A stretch of DNA of 9,081 bases, taken from Armatimonadota bacterium. GTDB lineage: Bacteria; Armatimonadota; DTGP01; JAHWJO01. The translations under genes were made by a program, and so were the position numbers. The stretch's first letter is position 1, and every line of letters begins with the position of its first letter. The notes below the pieces were generated by a model. That model was not told the origin of the DNA, searched no databases, and saw only the letters and a list, made by a program, of their open reading frames with translations. The stretch lies in the NCBI GenBank assembly GCA_019348365.1, contig JAHWJO010000155.1, positions 1 to 9,081 of the forward strand, written 5' to 3'. Shown piece by piece: positions 1 to 6,650 of the stretch.

Positions 1-141
1 CCCCGTTTCTTCGGGGAGTAAGCCTTCTCCACCGGCTCACTGAGGAGTAGAACGCACAGCGCGACCGAATTGCGGGGCAGGGGATGAGAAACGCCGGGTC
101 TGGCGAGCAGGATTTCCGACTTCTTGAGGGAAATAGAGAAT

Positions 142-147
142 TATACT
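142..147 (+). promoter_or_regulatory. Candidate -10 box upstream of small ORF
   Basis: TATACT differs from the bacterial -10 consensus TATAAT at one position. It lies 23 nt upstream of the ATG at 171, which would give a short leader. No good -35 hexamer sits 16-18 nt upstream; TTGAGG at 124-129 is only 12 nt away. Its main value is that it argues for translation starting at 171 and not at the in-frame ATG at 84. Confidence 0.25.
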
Positions 148-170
148 CTCAGGGTAGAAGTGGAGCGGGC

Positions 171-419
171 ATGAAGAAAGTCTGGATACGGTTCGATTCG
201 ATGAAAGAGGAAACGAGAGCGGTGCAGAAGATGGCGGGCAAGGTGCCGATTCTGGGCCGGAAGGTGAAGGATTACGCCATCGCGCCGGAAGATTTGCCGT
301 TCGTGCAGAGCCTCGACGTGCTGTTCTACATCACGGGGCAGGAGGGAGTGGACGAGTCGGAGATGGAGACGCCGATCTGGCTTACCGCGCGCGGGGGCGC
401 GAGACTGCCCAAGGGATAG
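171..419 (+). CDS. Small hypothetical protein, 82 aa
   Basis: I do not recognise this protein. The frame is open from an ATG at 84, but its first 29 residues (rich in Gly, Ser and Arg) look non-coding and a -10-like TATACT lies inside that stretch. I therefore start at the ATG at 171, which is preceded by a weak GGAGC ribosome-binding site. The 82-aa product begins MKKVWIRFDSMKEE, is rich in charged residues and has no signal peptide or membrane segment. A mid-protein stretch, DLPFVQSLDVLFYI, could be a buried strand or helix. It is followed 81 nt downstream by the stop codon of the oppositely oriented toxin gene, so the two are convergent. It is probably a small soluble cytosolic protein of unknown role. 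Coding status is likely from codon pattern but not certain. Confidence 0.55.
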   Translation: MKKVWIRFDSMKEETRAVQKMAGKVPILGRKVKDYAIAPEDLPFVQSLDVLFYITGQEGVDESEMETPIWLTARGGARLPKG

Positions 420-462
420 CGGTCGATATGATGATCTTTACGTTATTGGGCATAAAAGTCGT

Positions 463-480
463 CCGGGCAAAGAACCCCGG
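463..480 (-). terminator. Weak hairpin terminator candidate after toxin gene
   Basis: Arms CCGGG (463-467) and CCCGG (476-480) enclose an 8-nt loop, 20 nt past the toxin stop codon when read on the - strand. The - strand transcript then reads ACGAC followed by four U residues. The stem is only 5 bp and the U tract is short and displaced, so termination efficiency would be modest if it works at all. Confidence 0.25.
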
Positions 481-500
481 TTGCGGGAGGGGGGTTAAGG

Positions 501-923
501 CTATGGATCGGAATATTCCTCATCGCTTATGCGATAGGTCCCATCCCGATATACTCTAATAATAAAGGGGCGGGGAGTACTTGTGGCCAGTTCTTCTAAA
601 GTAGGGAGCATATTGACGATTATATTCGACATCTGCCTCCCAGAGAGGTTTTTTGAAACCACCACGAAGAAGCCGACGCCAGCCCTTTTTAGCGCTTCTT
701 TTTCAATCTGATCATATCGTATGTCTTCATCGCGGGTGAGGACATACCATCCCTTTTTTCCTACTTCCGACAACCACACCGGATCGTCTTCGTCATGAAC
801 GAAATGATCCATGTGCCTTTCTATGAGAGCCCCTGCCGCAATCAAATCTCTGATCAGAATACGCGATTCAATCGCCCGATCAATGAAAAAAACGGGTTTT
901 CCCTGCGGAGCGGGATCATCCAT
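501..923 (-). CDS. PIN-like toxin ribonuclease, VapC45-like
   Basis: Predicted toxin of a type II toxin-antitoxin pair: a cytosolic PIN-like nuclease expected to cleave RNA using metal held by acidic residues. The 140-aa protein matches the VapC45/PIN_10 style I know: an N-terminal FFIDR (Asp15), a central DEDDPVWL (44-51), then VGKKGWYVLTRDEDIR (54-69) with Asp65 and Asp67. These acids are the likely metal ligands. The C-terminal part ends in a short strand pattern typical of the family. The ATG lies only 6 nt after the antitoxin stop, with a weak AGCAGG ribosome-binding site overlapping that stop, so translation is probably coupled to the antitoxin. Base composition is clearly AT-richer than the flanking envelope genes, suggesting transfer. 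The family call is recognition from sequence pattern; toxicity and RNA target are inference. Confidence 0.82.
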   Translation of the reverse strand: MDDPAPQGKPVFFIDRAIESRILIRDLIAAGALIERHMDHFVHDEDDPVWLSEVGKKGWYVLTRDEDIRYDQIEKEALKRAGVGFFVVVSKNLSGRQMSNIIVNMLPTLEELATSTPRPFIIRVYRDGTYRISDEEYSDP

Positions 924-929
924 GCCTGC

Positions 930-1622
930 TTACGCAGCTAAACTCTCATAGTATAGAGCATCTTCGATTTCGCTTTCACTTCGCCCGTAGTCTTCCGCGA
1001 GTTCTTTGATAGTGTCCCCTCCCTTCCATCGGCTGAGTATGACCGCAGTCGGCACCCCAATTTCCCGTAAAATCGGCTTACCGAAGGAAACCCGAGGATC
1101 TACCATAACGACTTTAGGTTCCTGGGGGGCCACTTCGGCGTTGAACCGACTACGCAACAGAGGGAAATAACGTCTCCCGCCGCCTTCTTTGTCCCACTCC
1201 ACCCGTTCTAAATAAATTTCAACGAAATCCGGTATAGCGATCTGCCCCCGCCTGGAAGCGTTTATGATTTCACCACCGTGGCGGGTGAATAAATAGGTCC
1301 CATTTGTCTCAAAGTCTTGTTCCAAAAGGGGATGTGCTATTCCGTATTCTTCTTGAAAATGTTTGATGGCGGGGCGAATCTTACGCAAAGGGATGCCATG
1401 CTCACGTCGCAGCAAGCCTAACACGTAGGCTTCTAAAACGTTATTGAAAGATAGCAGCGAAGACTCTGGGTCCGGCTTCAGTATGACGGGACGCGTCTTC
1501 ACCCAATACTTCAGGGTGCCCTTTGGCACTCCCGCAAGACGAGCGACTTCTGGAAGAGTGTAATTGGGTATGTCACGGGGATCACGGCCACCGTAAATAT
1601 CAATGACTTCTGCCGACATCAT
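930..1622 (-). CDS. DUF433 antitoxin with MerR-like HTH, VapB45-like
   Basis: Predicted antitoxin and autoregulator, 230 aa. Residues 21-41 (YTLPEVARLAGVPKGTLKYW) form a MerR-like winged-helix start that should bind operator DNA. The middle part (57-160) has the family pattern LSFNNVLEAYVLGLLRREHGI, then HPLL and GQIAIP. The C-terminal DUF433 domain (about 171-226) shows the typical VDPRVSFGKPILREIGVPT followed by a second HTH-like helix pair ending in a YYE motif. DUF433 proteins are regularly found next to PIN-like or DUF5615 nucleases, and here the antitoxin precedes the toxin, the usual order. Start: the first of two adjacent ATGs, with GGGG five nt upstream; the second ATG is equally possible. 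It probably neutralises the downstream toxin by direct contact and represses the operon. AT-rich like its partner. Confidence 0.82.
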   Translation of the reverse strand: MMSAEVIDIYGGRDPRDIPNYTLPEVARLAGVPKGTLKYWVKTRPVILKPDPESSLLSFNNVLEAYVLGLLRREHGIPLRKIRPAIKHFQEEYGIAHPLLEQDFETNGTYLFTRHGGEIINASRRGQIAIPDFVEIYLERVEWDKEGGGRRYFPLLRSRFNAEVAPQEPKVVMVDPRVSFGKPILREIGVPTAVILSRWKGGDTIKELAEDYGRSESEIEDALYYESLAA

Positions 1623-1680
1623 ATACCCCAGATTCGCAATTCACCCAGAGAACGGAACACATGTTTGTACGCCACCGACA

Positions 1681-1710
1681 GTGTAGCAAACCTGCATAAC
1701 CTTTATACAC
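1681..1710. promoter_or_regulatory. Candidate operator/promoter of the toxin-antitoxin operon
   Basis: About 60-90 nt upstream of the antitoxin start, two adjacent 9-mers AACCTGCAT (1689-1697) and AACCTTTAT (1698-1706) match at 7 of 9 positions. They are enclosed by inverted GTGTA (1681-1685) and TACAC (1706-1710). On the - strand a TATAAA and a TACACT in this stretch could serve as -10 elements, but neither has a convincing -35. Tandem half-sites here would suit autoregulation by the HTH antitoxin. This is inference from position and repeat structure only. Confidence 0.3.
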
Positions 1711-1836
1711 CCTCCACGTGCCGTTCCCTTCACTCTCGGTGCAATATTTTCTTTTCCATCCGCTTATTTCCATGTAGCGACCTTCGCAGCGGCTCCAACG
1801 TTACATCCCGACACCCTACGCCAGCACGTCCGGCTC

Positions 1837-1943
1837 CTACCCGATCCGCGCGCCCATCGCACGGGCGATCACCTCCGTCTGTGCCTTGATAACTCTATCT
1901 GCCGTTTCATTTCCTGCCGCCGCTCCTCGTAGGCCGCCCGAAC
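1837..1943 (-). pseudogene. Possible decayed coding fragment
   Basis: On the - strand this stretch has two overlapping frames that look protein-like. One reads VRAAYEERRQEMKRQIEL (from 1943) before running into RHRRR and a stop (1869-1871). The frame next to it continues as IKAQTEVIARAMGARIG and stops at 1837-1839. Joined by one frameshift near 1890 they would make a continuous charged helical segment of GC-rich, coding-like codons. No start, no ribosome-binding site and no recognisable family. It may be the remnant of a gene that once followed the phosphohexomutase, or chance. The rest of the 1623-2022 spacer holds only the toxin-antitoxin upstream region and the inverted repeat at 1945-2024; a 74-aa + strand frame there (1665-1889) has no sign of being a gene. 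Confidence 0.2.
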
Positions 1944-1944
1944 C

Positions 1945-2024
1945 AGGGGCTGGGGGTTGGGAACTAGAGATTAGGGTTCAGGAGCCGGGGAGGATGGGCA
2001 GGTAAAACCCGGCTCCCAGCCCCT
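1945..2024. repeat. Nested inverted repeat with G-rich repeat remnants
   Basis: Outer arms AGGGGCTGGG (1945-1954) and CCCAGCCCCT (2015-2024) are perfect complements. Inner arms GGAGCCGGG (1981-1989) and CCCGGCTCC (2008-2016) are also perfect. The two foldings share two bases, so they overlap partly. The repeat runs to the stop codon of the - strand mutase gene, whose TAG (2023-2025) is part of the outer arm. Between the arms the + strand has units such as TTGGGAAC and TTAGGGTT, resembling the octamers at 7458. On the - strand the RNA leaving the mutase gene would fold here, but no U tract follows, so it is not a standard intrinsic terminator. It may be a small dispersed repeat element or an RNA 3'-end structure. 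Confidence 0.6.
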
Positions 2025-3363
2025 AGCCCCGGATGATCCGCAGCACCTCGTCGCGCTTCGCCTCCATCTTCTCGCGGGTGAGGGCTTCGAGGTTGAGGCG
2101 GAGCAGGGGCTCGGTGTTCGAGGGACGGACGTTGAAGTGCCAGTCATCGTAGGTGACGGAGATGCCGTCCAGCCACTCGATTTTACCATCCTTGTATCGT
2201 TCAGCGAGCTCCTGCACCTTCGCCGCCGGGTCCGGCACGCGGGAGTTGACTTCTCCTGTGAGGAAGTACTTCTCTTCTAAGGGCTGCAGCAGCTCGGAGA
2301 GTTTTTTCCCGCTTTTGGAGAGCATCTCCAAAAGCACGAGCGACGGGAGGATGCCCGAATCCGCGTAGAAGAAATCCTGGAAGTAGTAATGCCCGGTGAC
2401 CTCCCCTCCAAAGACGATCTCCTCGTCGCTCATGCGCTTCTTAATGAAGGCGTGGCCCACCCGTTCTATCAGGGGGACGCCGCCCGCTTCGCGGATGAGG
2501 TTCGGCACAGCCCACGAGGAGCGCACGTCGTAGAGGATCTTCGCGCCGGGATGCTTTTCCAGGAAGTAAACCCCCATAAGGGCGGTCAGGAAGTCGCCGG
2601 GGACGAAATCCGCGCGGTCGTCGATGGCGAAGAAACGGTCGCCGTCGCCGTCGAACGCGAAGCCCACGTCGGCCCCCTCCGCGAGGACCCGCGCCTCCAG
2701 GTCCCGGCGGTTCTCGGGCTGGAGCGGGTCGAGGCCGTGGTTCGGGAGGGAGCCGTCCGGCTCGGGGTAGAGGGAGACGTACCGGATCGGGAGCCGCCGG
2801 TAGATCTCATCGAGGACGGGGCCGACCATCCCGTTGCCGGTGTCCGCGATGACGTGGAGGTTCATGATCGCGCTCACGTCGATGATCGAGAGGATTTTCT
2901 GTACGAACTCCTCGGTGAGATCGATGCTTTCCATCGCCCCCTGCCGTTCGGGGGCGGGGAATGCTTCCGTCTCGACGAGGCGGCGGAGGTCCTGAATCCC
3001 CTCCTCGCCGGAGAGAAGGTACGGTATCCGGCGGACCATCTTGAAGCCGTTGTACTCGGCGGGGTTGTGGGAGGCGGTGACCATCATCCCCGGAAGGTCG
3101 AGCGTGGCGCACGCGAAATAGTACTGGTCGGTGGAGACCATGCCGATATTGCATACGTCCATCCCCTGATCCATCAACCCGCGCGTGACGGCATCGAAGA
3201 TCGCGGGTCCGGAGAGGCGCATGTCCCGCCCCACCACCACCCTCGGCCCGCCGATGAACGATGCGAAGGCGCGCCCGATGTAGTAAGCCGCCTCCGGGTT
3301 CAACTGCGCGGGCACGATGCCGCGAATGTCATAGGCTTTGAAGATTCCGGGATCGACGTTCAA
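2023..3363 (-). CDS. Phosphomannomutase/phosphoglucomutase (alpha-D-phosphohexomutase)
   Basis: Cytosolic enzyme that moves phosphate between C6 and C1 of mannose or glucose phosphates, supplying sugar-1-phosphate for nucleotide-sugar synthesis. All four active-site loops are present (446-aa numbering): TASHNP with phospho-Ser98, the Mg-binding DGDGDR (238-243), the sugar-selecting GEVTGH (320-325), and the phosphate-binding RPSNTEP (413-419). GEVTGH fits the ManB/AlgC-type PMM/PGM group. The frame also opens at an ATG at 3447, but I prefer the TTG at 3361-3363. It has GGGGAGG 8 nt upstream and gives the usual family N-terminus, with FKAYDIRG at residues 8-15; the ATG has no such site and adds 28 atypical residues. 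Divergent from the second mutase gene, sharing a 124-nt promoter region with a palindrome. Whether it prefers mannose or glucose cannot be read from sequence alone. Confidence 0.9.
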   Translation of the reverse strand: MNVDPGIFKAYDIRGIVPAQLNPEAAYYIGRAFASFIGGPRVVVGRDMRLSGPAIFDAVTRGLMDQGMDVCNIGMVSTDQYYFACATLDLPGMMVTASHNPAEYNGFKMVRRIPYLLSGEEGIQDLRRLVETEAFPAPERQGAMESIDLTEEFVQKILSIIDVSAIMNLHVIADTGNGMVGPVLDEIYRRLPIRYVSLYPEPDGSLPNHGLDPLQPENRRDLEARVLAEGADVGFAFDGDGDRFFAIDDRADFVPGDFLTALMGVYFLEKHPGAKILYDVRSSWAVPNLIREAGGVPLIERVGHAFIKKRMSDEEIVFGGEVTGHYYFQDFFYADSGILPSLVLLEMLSKSGKKLSELLQPLEEKYFLTGEVNSRVPDPAAKVQELAERYKDGKIEWLDGISVTYDDWHFNVRPSNTEPLLRLNLEALTREKMEAKRDEVLRIIRG

Positions 3364-3371
3364 CTGTTTGA

Positions 3372-3378
3372 CCTCCCC
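3372..3378 (-). promoter_or_regulatory. Ribosome-binding site setting a TTG start
   Basis: GGGGAGG on the - strand lies 8 nt before a TTG codon at 3361-3363. It is the strongest Shine-Dalgarno match near the 5' end of the mutase gene and decides the start in favour of TTG over the upstream ATG at 3447. Confidence 0.7.
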
Positions 3379-3383
3379 GCGCT

Positions 3384-3399
3384 TTCGTGTCGATACGAA
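3384..3399. promoter_or_regulatory. 16-bp near-perfect palindrome, candidate operator
   Basis: TTCGTGTCGATACGAA pairs with its own complement at 7 of 8 positions; only the sixth pair is mismatched. It lies 21 nt upstream of the TTG start of the - strand mutase and within the region shared with the divergent + strand mutase. A dimeric regulator could act on one or both genes from here. On RNA it could also form a short leader hairpin just before the ribosome-binding site. No regulator gene is adjacent. Confidence 0.4.
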
Positions 3400-3487
3400 G
3401 ATGAATGGAATCCCGCATTTGGGAGAAATGACCTCAGTATGATACATGATTCCGTAGGACTAGAGAAAACCGAACAGGAGGCGTCTC

Positions 3488-5011
3488 ATGGCGGCGAACC
3501 CATCCGGACCGGGATCCAATACGGATCGAATTTCCATCAACGATTTGAAACAGGCGAGCGGGGTCAGCTTCGGGACGAGCGGCGTGCGCGGGTTGGTGAA
3601 AGATATGACCGACCGGGTCTGCTACGCTTACGCCAAAGCGTTCCTTCAATACCTTCAGGACCGGGGGGAGTTGAGGCAGGGAACTGAAGTCGGATTGGGA
3701 GGAGATTTGCGGCCCAGCACTCCCCGGGTCCTCGCGGCGGCGGCGCAGGCGGCGAAGGAGATGGGCTGTACGCCCCGGAATTTCGGGAAAATCGCTTCGC
3801 CCGCGCTGGCGTACTACGGCATCACCCACCGGATTCCCACGGTGATGGTCACAGGAAGCCACATCCCGGCGGATCGGAACGGGATCAAGTTCACCACCAC
3901 CGCCGGGGAGATCAGTAAGGACGACGAGACCGGGATCACGGCGCAGACGGTGGAGATCCCGGCGGGGGCCTTCAACGCGGAGGGGATGTTCACCGAAGCG
4001 CCGGAGGAGCAGCCCGCCAGCGAGGATGCCTGGGAACTCTACAAGCGGCGCTATCTGGAGTTCTTTCCGCCGGGTTTCCTGAACGGCAAGCGGATCGGGG
4101 TGTACCAGCACTCCGCCGTGATCCGCGATGTGATGGTGGAGGTGTTGGAGCGGCTGGGCGCGCAGGTGACTCCTCTGGGCCGCTCCGACGAGTTCATTCC
4201 GGTGGACACCGAGGCGATCCGGGAGGAGGACGTGCAGCTGGCGCGGGAGTGGGCCGGGCAGCATCCATTCGACTGCATCGTGTCGGCGGATGGGGACAGC
4301 GACCGCCCGTTGATCAGCGACGAGCGGGGCCACTGGCTCCGGGGTGACGTGGCGGGGATCCTCTGCGCGGGCTACCTCGGGGCGGATTCGGTCACCACGC
4401 CGGTCTCCAGCAACACGGCGGTCGAGAAGTGCGGCTGGTTCAAGCAGGTGGACCGCACGAAGATCGGCTCGCCGTTCGTCATCGCGTCGATGGAGGAGGC
4501 GATGAGGGCGGGGTTCAAACGGGTGGCGGGCTATGAGGCGAACGGCGGGTTCCTGATCGCGTCCGACCTCGAGCGGGAGGGGCGCAAGCTGCGCGCGCTG
4601 CCCACCCGCGACGCGTTGATCCTCCAGTTGAGCATCCTGGGCCTCTCGATAGAGCAAGGCCGGTCCATCGCGGGCCTGCTGGAGGAATTGCCCCAGCGGT
4701 TCACCTACAGCGACCGCCTCAAAGAGTTTCCCACCGAGAAGAGCCGTGCCATTCTCGCGCAGCTTTACACCGGAGAGGGGGAGCAGGATCGCGAGACGAT
4801 CAATACCGCCTTCGAGCCGATCACCGGAACCGGCGTGGATGAGATCGACACGACGGACGGCCTGCGGATGACGTTCGGGCCGGAGATCATCCACCTGCGG
4901 CCTTCGGGCAACGCGCCGGAGTTCCGCTGCTACACGGAGGCGGACACGCCGGAGCGCGCCATCGAATTGAACCAGCAGGTGATGGCGCTCCTTCGGCAGT
5001 GGCAGGTGTGA
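3488..5011 (+). CDS. Phosphohexomutase paralogue (phosphomannomutase type)
   Basis: A second alpha-D-phosphohexomutase, 507 aa, cytosolic, isomerising a hexose-6-phosphate and its 1-phosphate. Landmarks: FGTSGVRG (28-35), the phosphoserine loop TGSHIP with Ser124 followed by DRNGIKF, the metal loop DGDSDR (268-273), GYEANGGF (348-355) where relatives have a GExSGH sugar loop, and the phosphate loop RPSGNAPEFR (471-480). The SHIP and EANGGF variants place it in a different branch from the neighbouring mutase, so the substrate probably differs; phosphomannomutase is the usual label for this branch. The ATG follows AGGAGG (3476-3481) by 6 nt, an ideal start. The first 20 or so residues look like a flexible lead-in. 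A strong terminator follows 45 nt after the stop. Family assignment is firm, substrate is inferred. Confidence 0.88.
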   Translation: MAANPSGPGSNTDRISINDLKQASGVSFGTSGVRGLVKDMTDRVCYAYAKAFLQYLQDRGELRQGTEVGLGGDLRPSTPRVLAAAAQAAKEMGCTPRNFGKIASPALAYYGITHRIPTVMVTGSHIPADRNGIKFTTTAGEISKDDETGITAQTVEIPAGAFNAEGMFTEAPEEQPASEDAWELYKRRYLEFFPPGFLNGKRIGVYQHSAVIRDVMVEVLERLGAQVTPLGRSDEFIPVDTEAIREEDVQLAREWAGQHPFDCIVSADGDSDRPLISDERGHWLRGDVAGILCAGYLGADSVTTPVSSNTAVEKCGWFKQVDRTKIGSPFVIASMEEAMRAGFKRVAGYEANGGFLIASDLEREGRKLRALPTRDALILQLSILGLSIEQGRSIAGLLEELPQRFTYSDRLKEFPTEKSRAILAQLYTGEGEQDRETINTAFEPITGTGVDEIDTTDGLRMTFGPEIIHLRPSGNAPEFRCYTEADTPERAIELNQQVMALLRQWQV

Positions 5012-5056
5012 GTCCCCCCGGCTCGCGGGGAAGGCACACTAAAATCCAGGACCTAA

Positions 5057-5089
5057 AAAAGCCGCCGGAAACGGTCTCCGGCGGCTTTT
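5057..5089. terminator. Strong bidirectional intrinsic terminator
   Basis: A perfect 13-bp stem (5057-5069 with 5077-5089) closes a 7-nt loop. The GC core is GCCGCCGGA / TCCGGCGGC, flanked by AAAA and TTTT. The T tract ends + strand transcripts from the mutase, and the A tract (5055-5060) becomes a U tract for - strand transcripts from the convergent LCP gene. It therefore serves both genes. Confidence 0.93.
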
Positions 5090-5140
5090 CCGTATCTGTT
5101 CAGAGGGGGTTACTCCTATTTTCTACCCAGCGCATCATCC

Positions 5141-5164
5141 TCAACGCCCGATGCCCAATGCCCC
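5141..5164 (-). repeat. Three degenerate G-rich octamers after the LCP gene
   Basis: Read on the - strand, the stretch splits into GGGGCATT, GGGCATCG and GGCGTTGA. It lies 30 nt past the LCP stop codon with the G-rich strand in the sense direction. The units resemble TTGGGCAA in the array at 7458-7569. Short and degenerate, so it counts only together with the other sites. The rest of 5012-5194 holds the terminator and nothing else I can identify. Confidence 0.4.
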
Positions 5165-5194
5165 TTTCTTCGGGACCAGTTCATCGGGAATGGA

Positions 5195-6586
5195 TTACGC
5201 GGGCGGGTCTCCCTTCATGACGCTGTCCCCGCTCGGCCCAGGAGTCGATTCTGAGGGGTATTCCGTGGAAGGCACTTCTCGTACTCTCACCGGTGACGCG
5301 CTCTCGGTTTGAGGTTCGCCCGATGAGGGTGTTTCGCTCAGGATGATTTCATTGGAAGATACCGGATCGGGAGAGGTGACGGGAGTCTCTTTTCGCTCGG
5401 TGGAGCGAGATTTCCGCCGGGATCGCTCCCTGCGGGAAGGGCGATCCTCATGCCAGGCGTCGCGCTCGATGGCCGAGACTTCGGTGTGTTCTCGCGAACG
5501 CTGGTCGGAGAGGCGGCTTCTACGGCCTTCCCGCCAGGCGACCCGACCGACTCCGCGCCCGCCAATCCCTTCGAGCGGCGCGTCTTCCACGCCGAGGAGG
5601 GTCCGGGCCACGTCACGCACTTTGTCGGGGTAGAGGGTGACGAAGGACGGCCCCTCATGACCCGGCAGAGTGGCGGTCTGCACCGACTCTTTTGGGAGGT
5701 TCTTGAGGAAAGAACCGAGACTCAGGAGCTGAGTGTCGGTGAGGTCGGTTTCGATGGAGCCGCGCGCCGCGTCGATGATGGAGGAGGCCTTGAGCCAGAC
5801 ACGGGGGTCGGCGAGGCGGCCCTTGAGCGCGTGGAGGAACTGCTGCTGGCGCTCGGCGCGGTGCAGGTCGCCGTCCACCTTGCGGATGCGGCAGTACCCG
5901 AGGGCCTGCTCGCCGTTGAGCCAGTGGGCCCCCGGCTCCAGGTGGACGTGGAGGTCACCCCAGTTGTCGTCGTAGTGCAGGGGCTTGTCCACGGTGACGG
6001 GTACGCCGCCGATCAGGTCCACGATCTTCTTGAACCCGTCGAAGTTGACGACGACGGTGTGGTCGGAGGTGATGCCGAGCAGCCCTTCCAGGGTCTTCTT
6101 CGACAGATCCGCGCCGCCATGAGCGAACGCGGCGTTGATCTTCTGGTAGCCGCGATAGCCGGGGATGCGAATCCGGGTGTCGCGGGGCACGGAGACGACG
6201 CTGGCCTGCCGGTTGGCGAAGTCGAACCGGACGGCCATGAGGGTGTCGCTGCGCTGCGCCTTGCCCACCACGCGCTTGTAATCATCCCGGTCCTGGTCCG
6301 CCCCGATGACGACGAGGGTGACGGAATTTTTGCCGGGAAAAGCGCGGTCCGGGGAGATGTCGCGCTGGACGACGGCGCTGATGACGTTACGGACGGTCGA
6401 GTTGGAGGCGTAAAGGTAGCCTGCTCCCACCGCGCCCGCCAGCAGTCCGGCCCCGGCTATGGCAGCCACGCCGAGCCCGAACATCGCCCAGCGTCGGCGC
6501 GCGCGACCCCGTCGCCGACGACGCTCATACGCTAAAGGATCTACCGGTTTCGTTCGATTCGTTTTATCCGTTTTATTAGAAGTCAT
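5195..6586 (-). CDS. LytR-CpsA-Psr (LCP) family glycopolymer transferase
   Basis: LCP enzymes transfer lipid-linked glycopolymers (teichoic acids, capsule, arabinogalactan) onto peptidoglycan on the outer face of the cytoplasmic membrane. The 463-aa protein has a short basic cytosolic N-terminus (YERRRRRGRARRR), one membrane helix at about 35-60, and an external LCP domain at about 88-255. Expected LCP residues are visible: RSDTLM (Asp114), SVPRDTR (Arg135, Asp136), KINAAFAHGG (149-158), and RIRKVDGD followed by RAERQQQ (233-249). Residues after about 340 form a long tail of Arg, Ser, Glu and Pro that looks disordered. The ATG at 6586 has no good ribosome-binding site, only a weak GAG; no better start is visible. 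A 7-bp inverted repeat lies 24 nt upstream. The mutases next door make sugar phosphates, so the context is envelope glycan assembly. Confidence 0.9.
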   Translation of the reverse strand: MTSNKTDKTNRTKPVDPLAYERRRRRGRARRRWAMFGLGVAAIAGAGLLAGAVGAGYLYASNSTVRNVISAVVQRDISPDRAFPGKNSVTLVVIGADQDRDDYKRVVGKAQRSDTLMAVRFDFANRQASVVSVPRDTRIRIPGYRGYQKINAAFAHGGADLSKKTLEGLLGITSDHTVVVNFDGFKKIVDLIGGVPVTVDKPLHYDDNWGDLHVHLEPGAHWLNGEQALGYCRIRKVDGDLHRAERQQQFLHALKGRLADPRVWLKASSIIDAARGSIETDLTDTQLLSLGSFLKNLPKESVQTATLPGHEGPSFVTLYPDKVRDVARTLLGVEDAPLEGIGGRGVGRVAWREGRRSRLSDQRSREHTEVSAIERDAWHEDRPSRRERSRRKSRSTERKETPVTSPDPVSSNEIILSETPSSGEPQTESASPVRVREVPSTEYPSESTPGPSGDSVMKGDPPA

Positions 6587-6609
6587 GAAAGATCTCGGAG
6601 GAGGATTTG

Positions 6610-6628
6610 CCGATTCGTGCAGAATCGG
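6610..6628. promoter_or_regulatory. Inverted repeat in the LCP leader
   Basis: CCGATTC (6610-6616) and GAATCGG (6622-6628) are perfect 7-bp arms around a 5-nt centre, 24 nt upstream of the LCP start codon. It could be a dimeric repressor operator or a leader-RNA hairpin near the translation start. No U tract follows it on the - strand, so it is not a terminator. Confidence 0.45.
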
Positions 6629-6650
6629 TCCAGATTGAAGAGTAGAGGAA

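Noticed and set aside
1..16. CCCCG and CGGGG arms around TTTCTT at the window start, like a terminator hairpin
   Set aside because: The stem is only 5 bp, no T tract follows, and the stretch may lie inside the end of a gene that runs in from outside the window.
1665..1889. 74-aa + strand frame
   Set aside because: Pro, Ser and Arg-rich composition and no ribosome-binding site; it overlaps the toxin-antitoxin upstream region.
2389..3687. 432-aa open frame opposite the first mutase gene
   Set aside because: Antisense frame of a GC-rich gene; His, Val and Asp-rich composition and no domain. The mutase on the other strand has all four catalytic loops.
3434..4894. 486-aa frame opposite the second mutase gene
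   Set aside because: Antisense frame of a GC-rich gene, Arg, Leu and His-rich with no domain; it overlaps both well-supported mutase genes.
5450..6535. 361-aa frame opposite the LCP gene
   Set aside because: Antisense shadow with Val, Asp and Gly-rich low-complexity composition; the LCP frame has conserved family residues.
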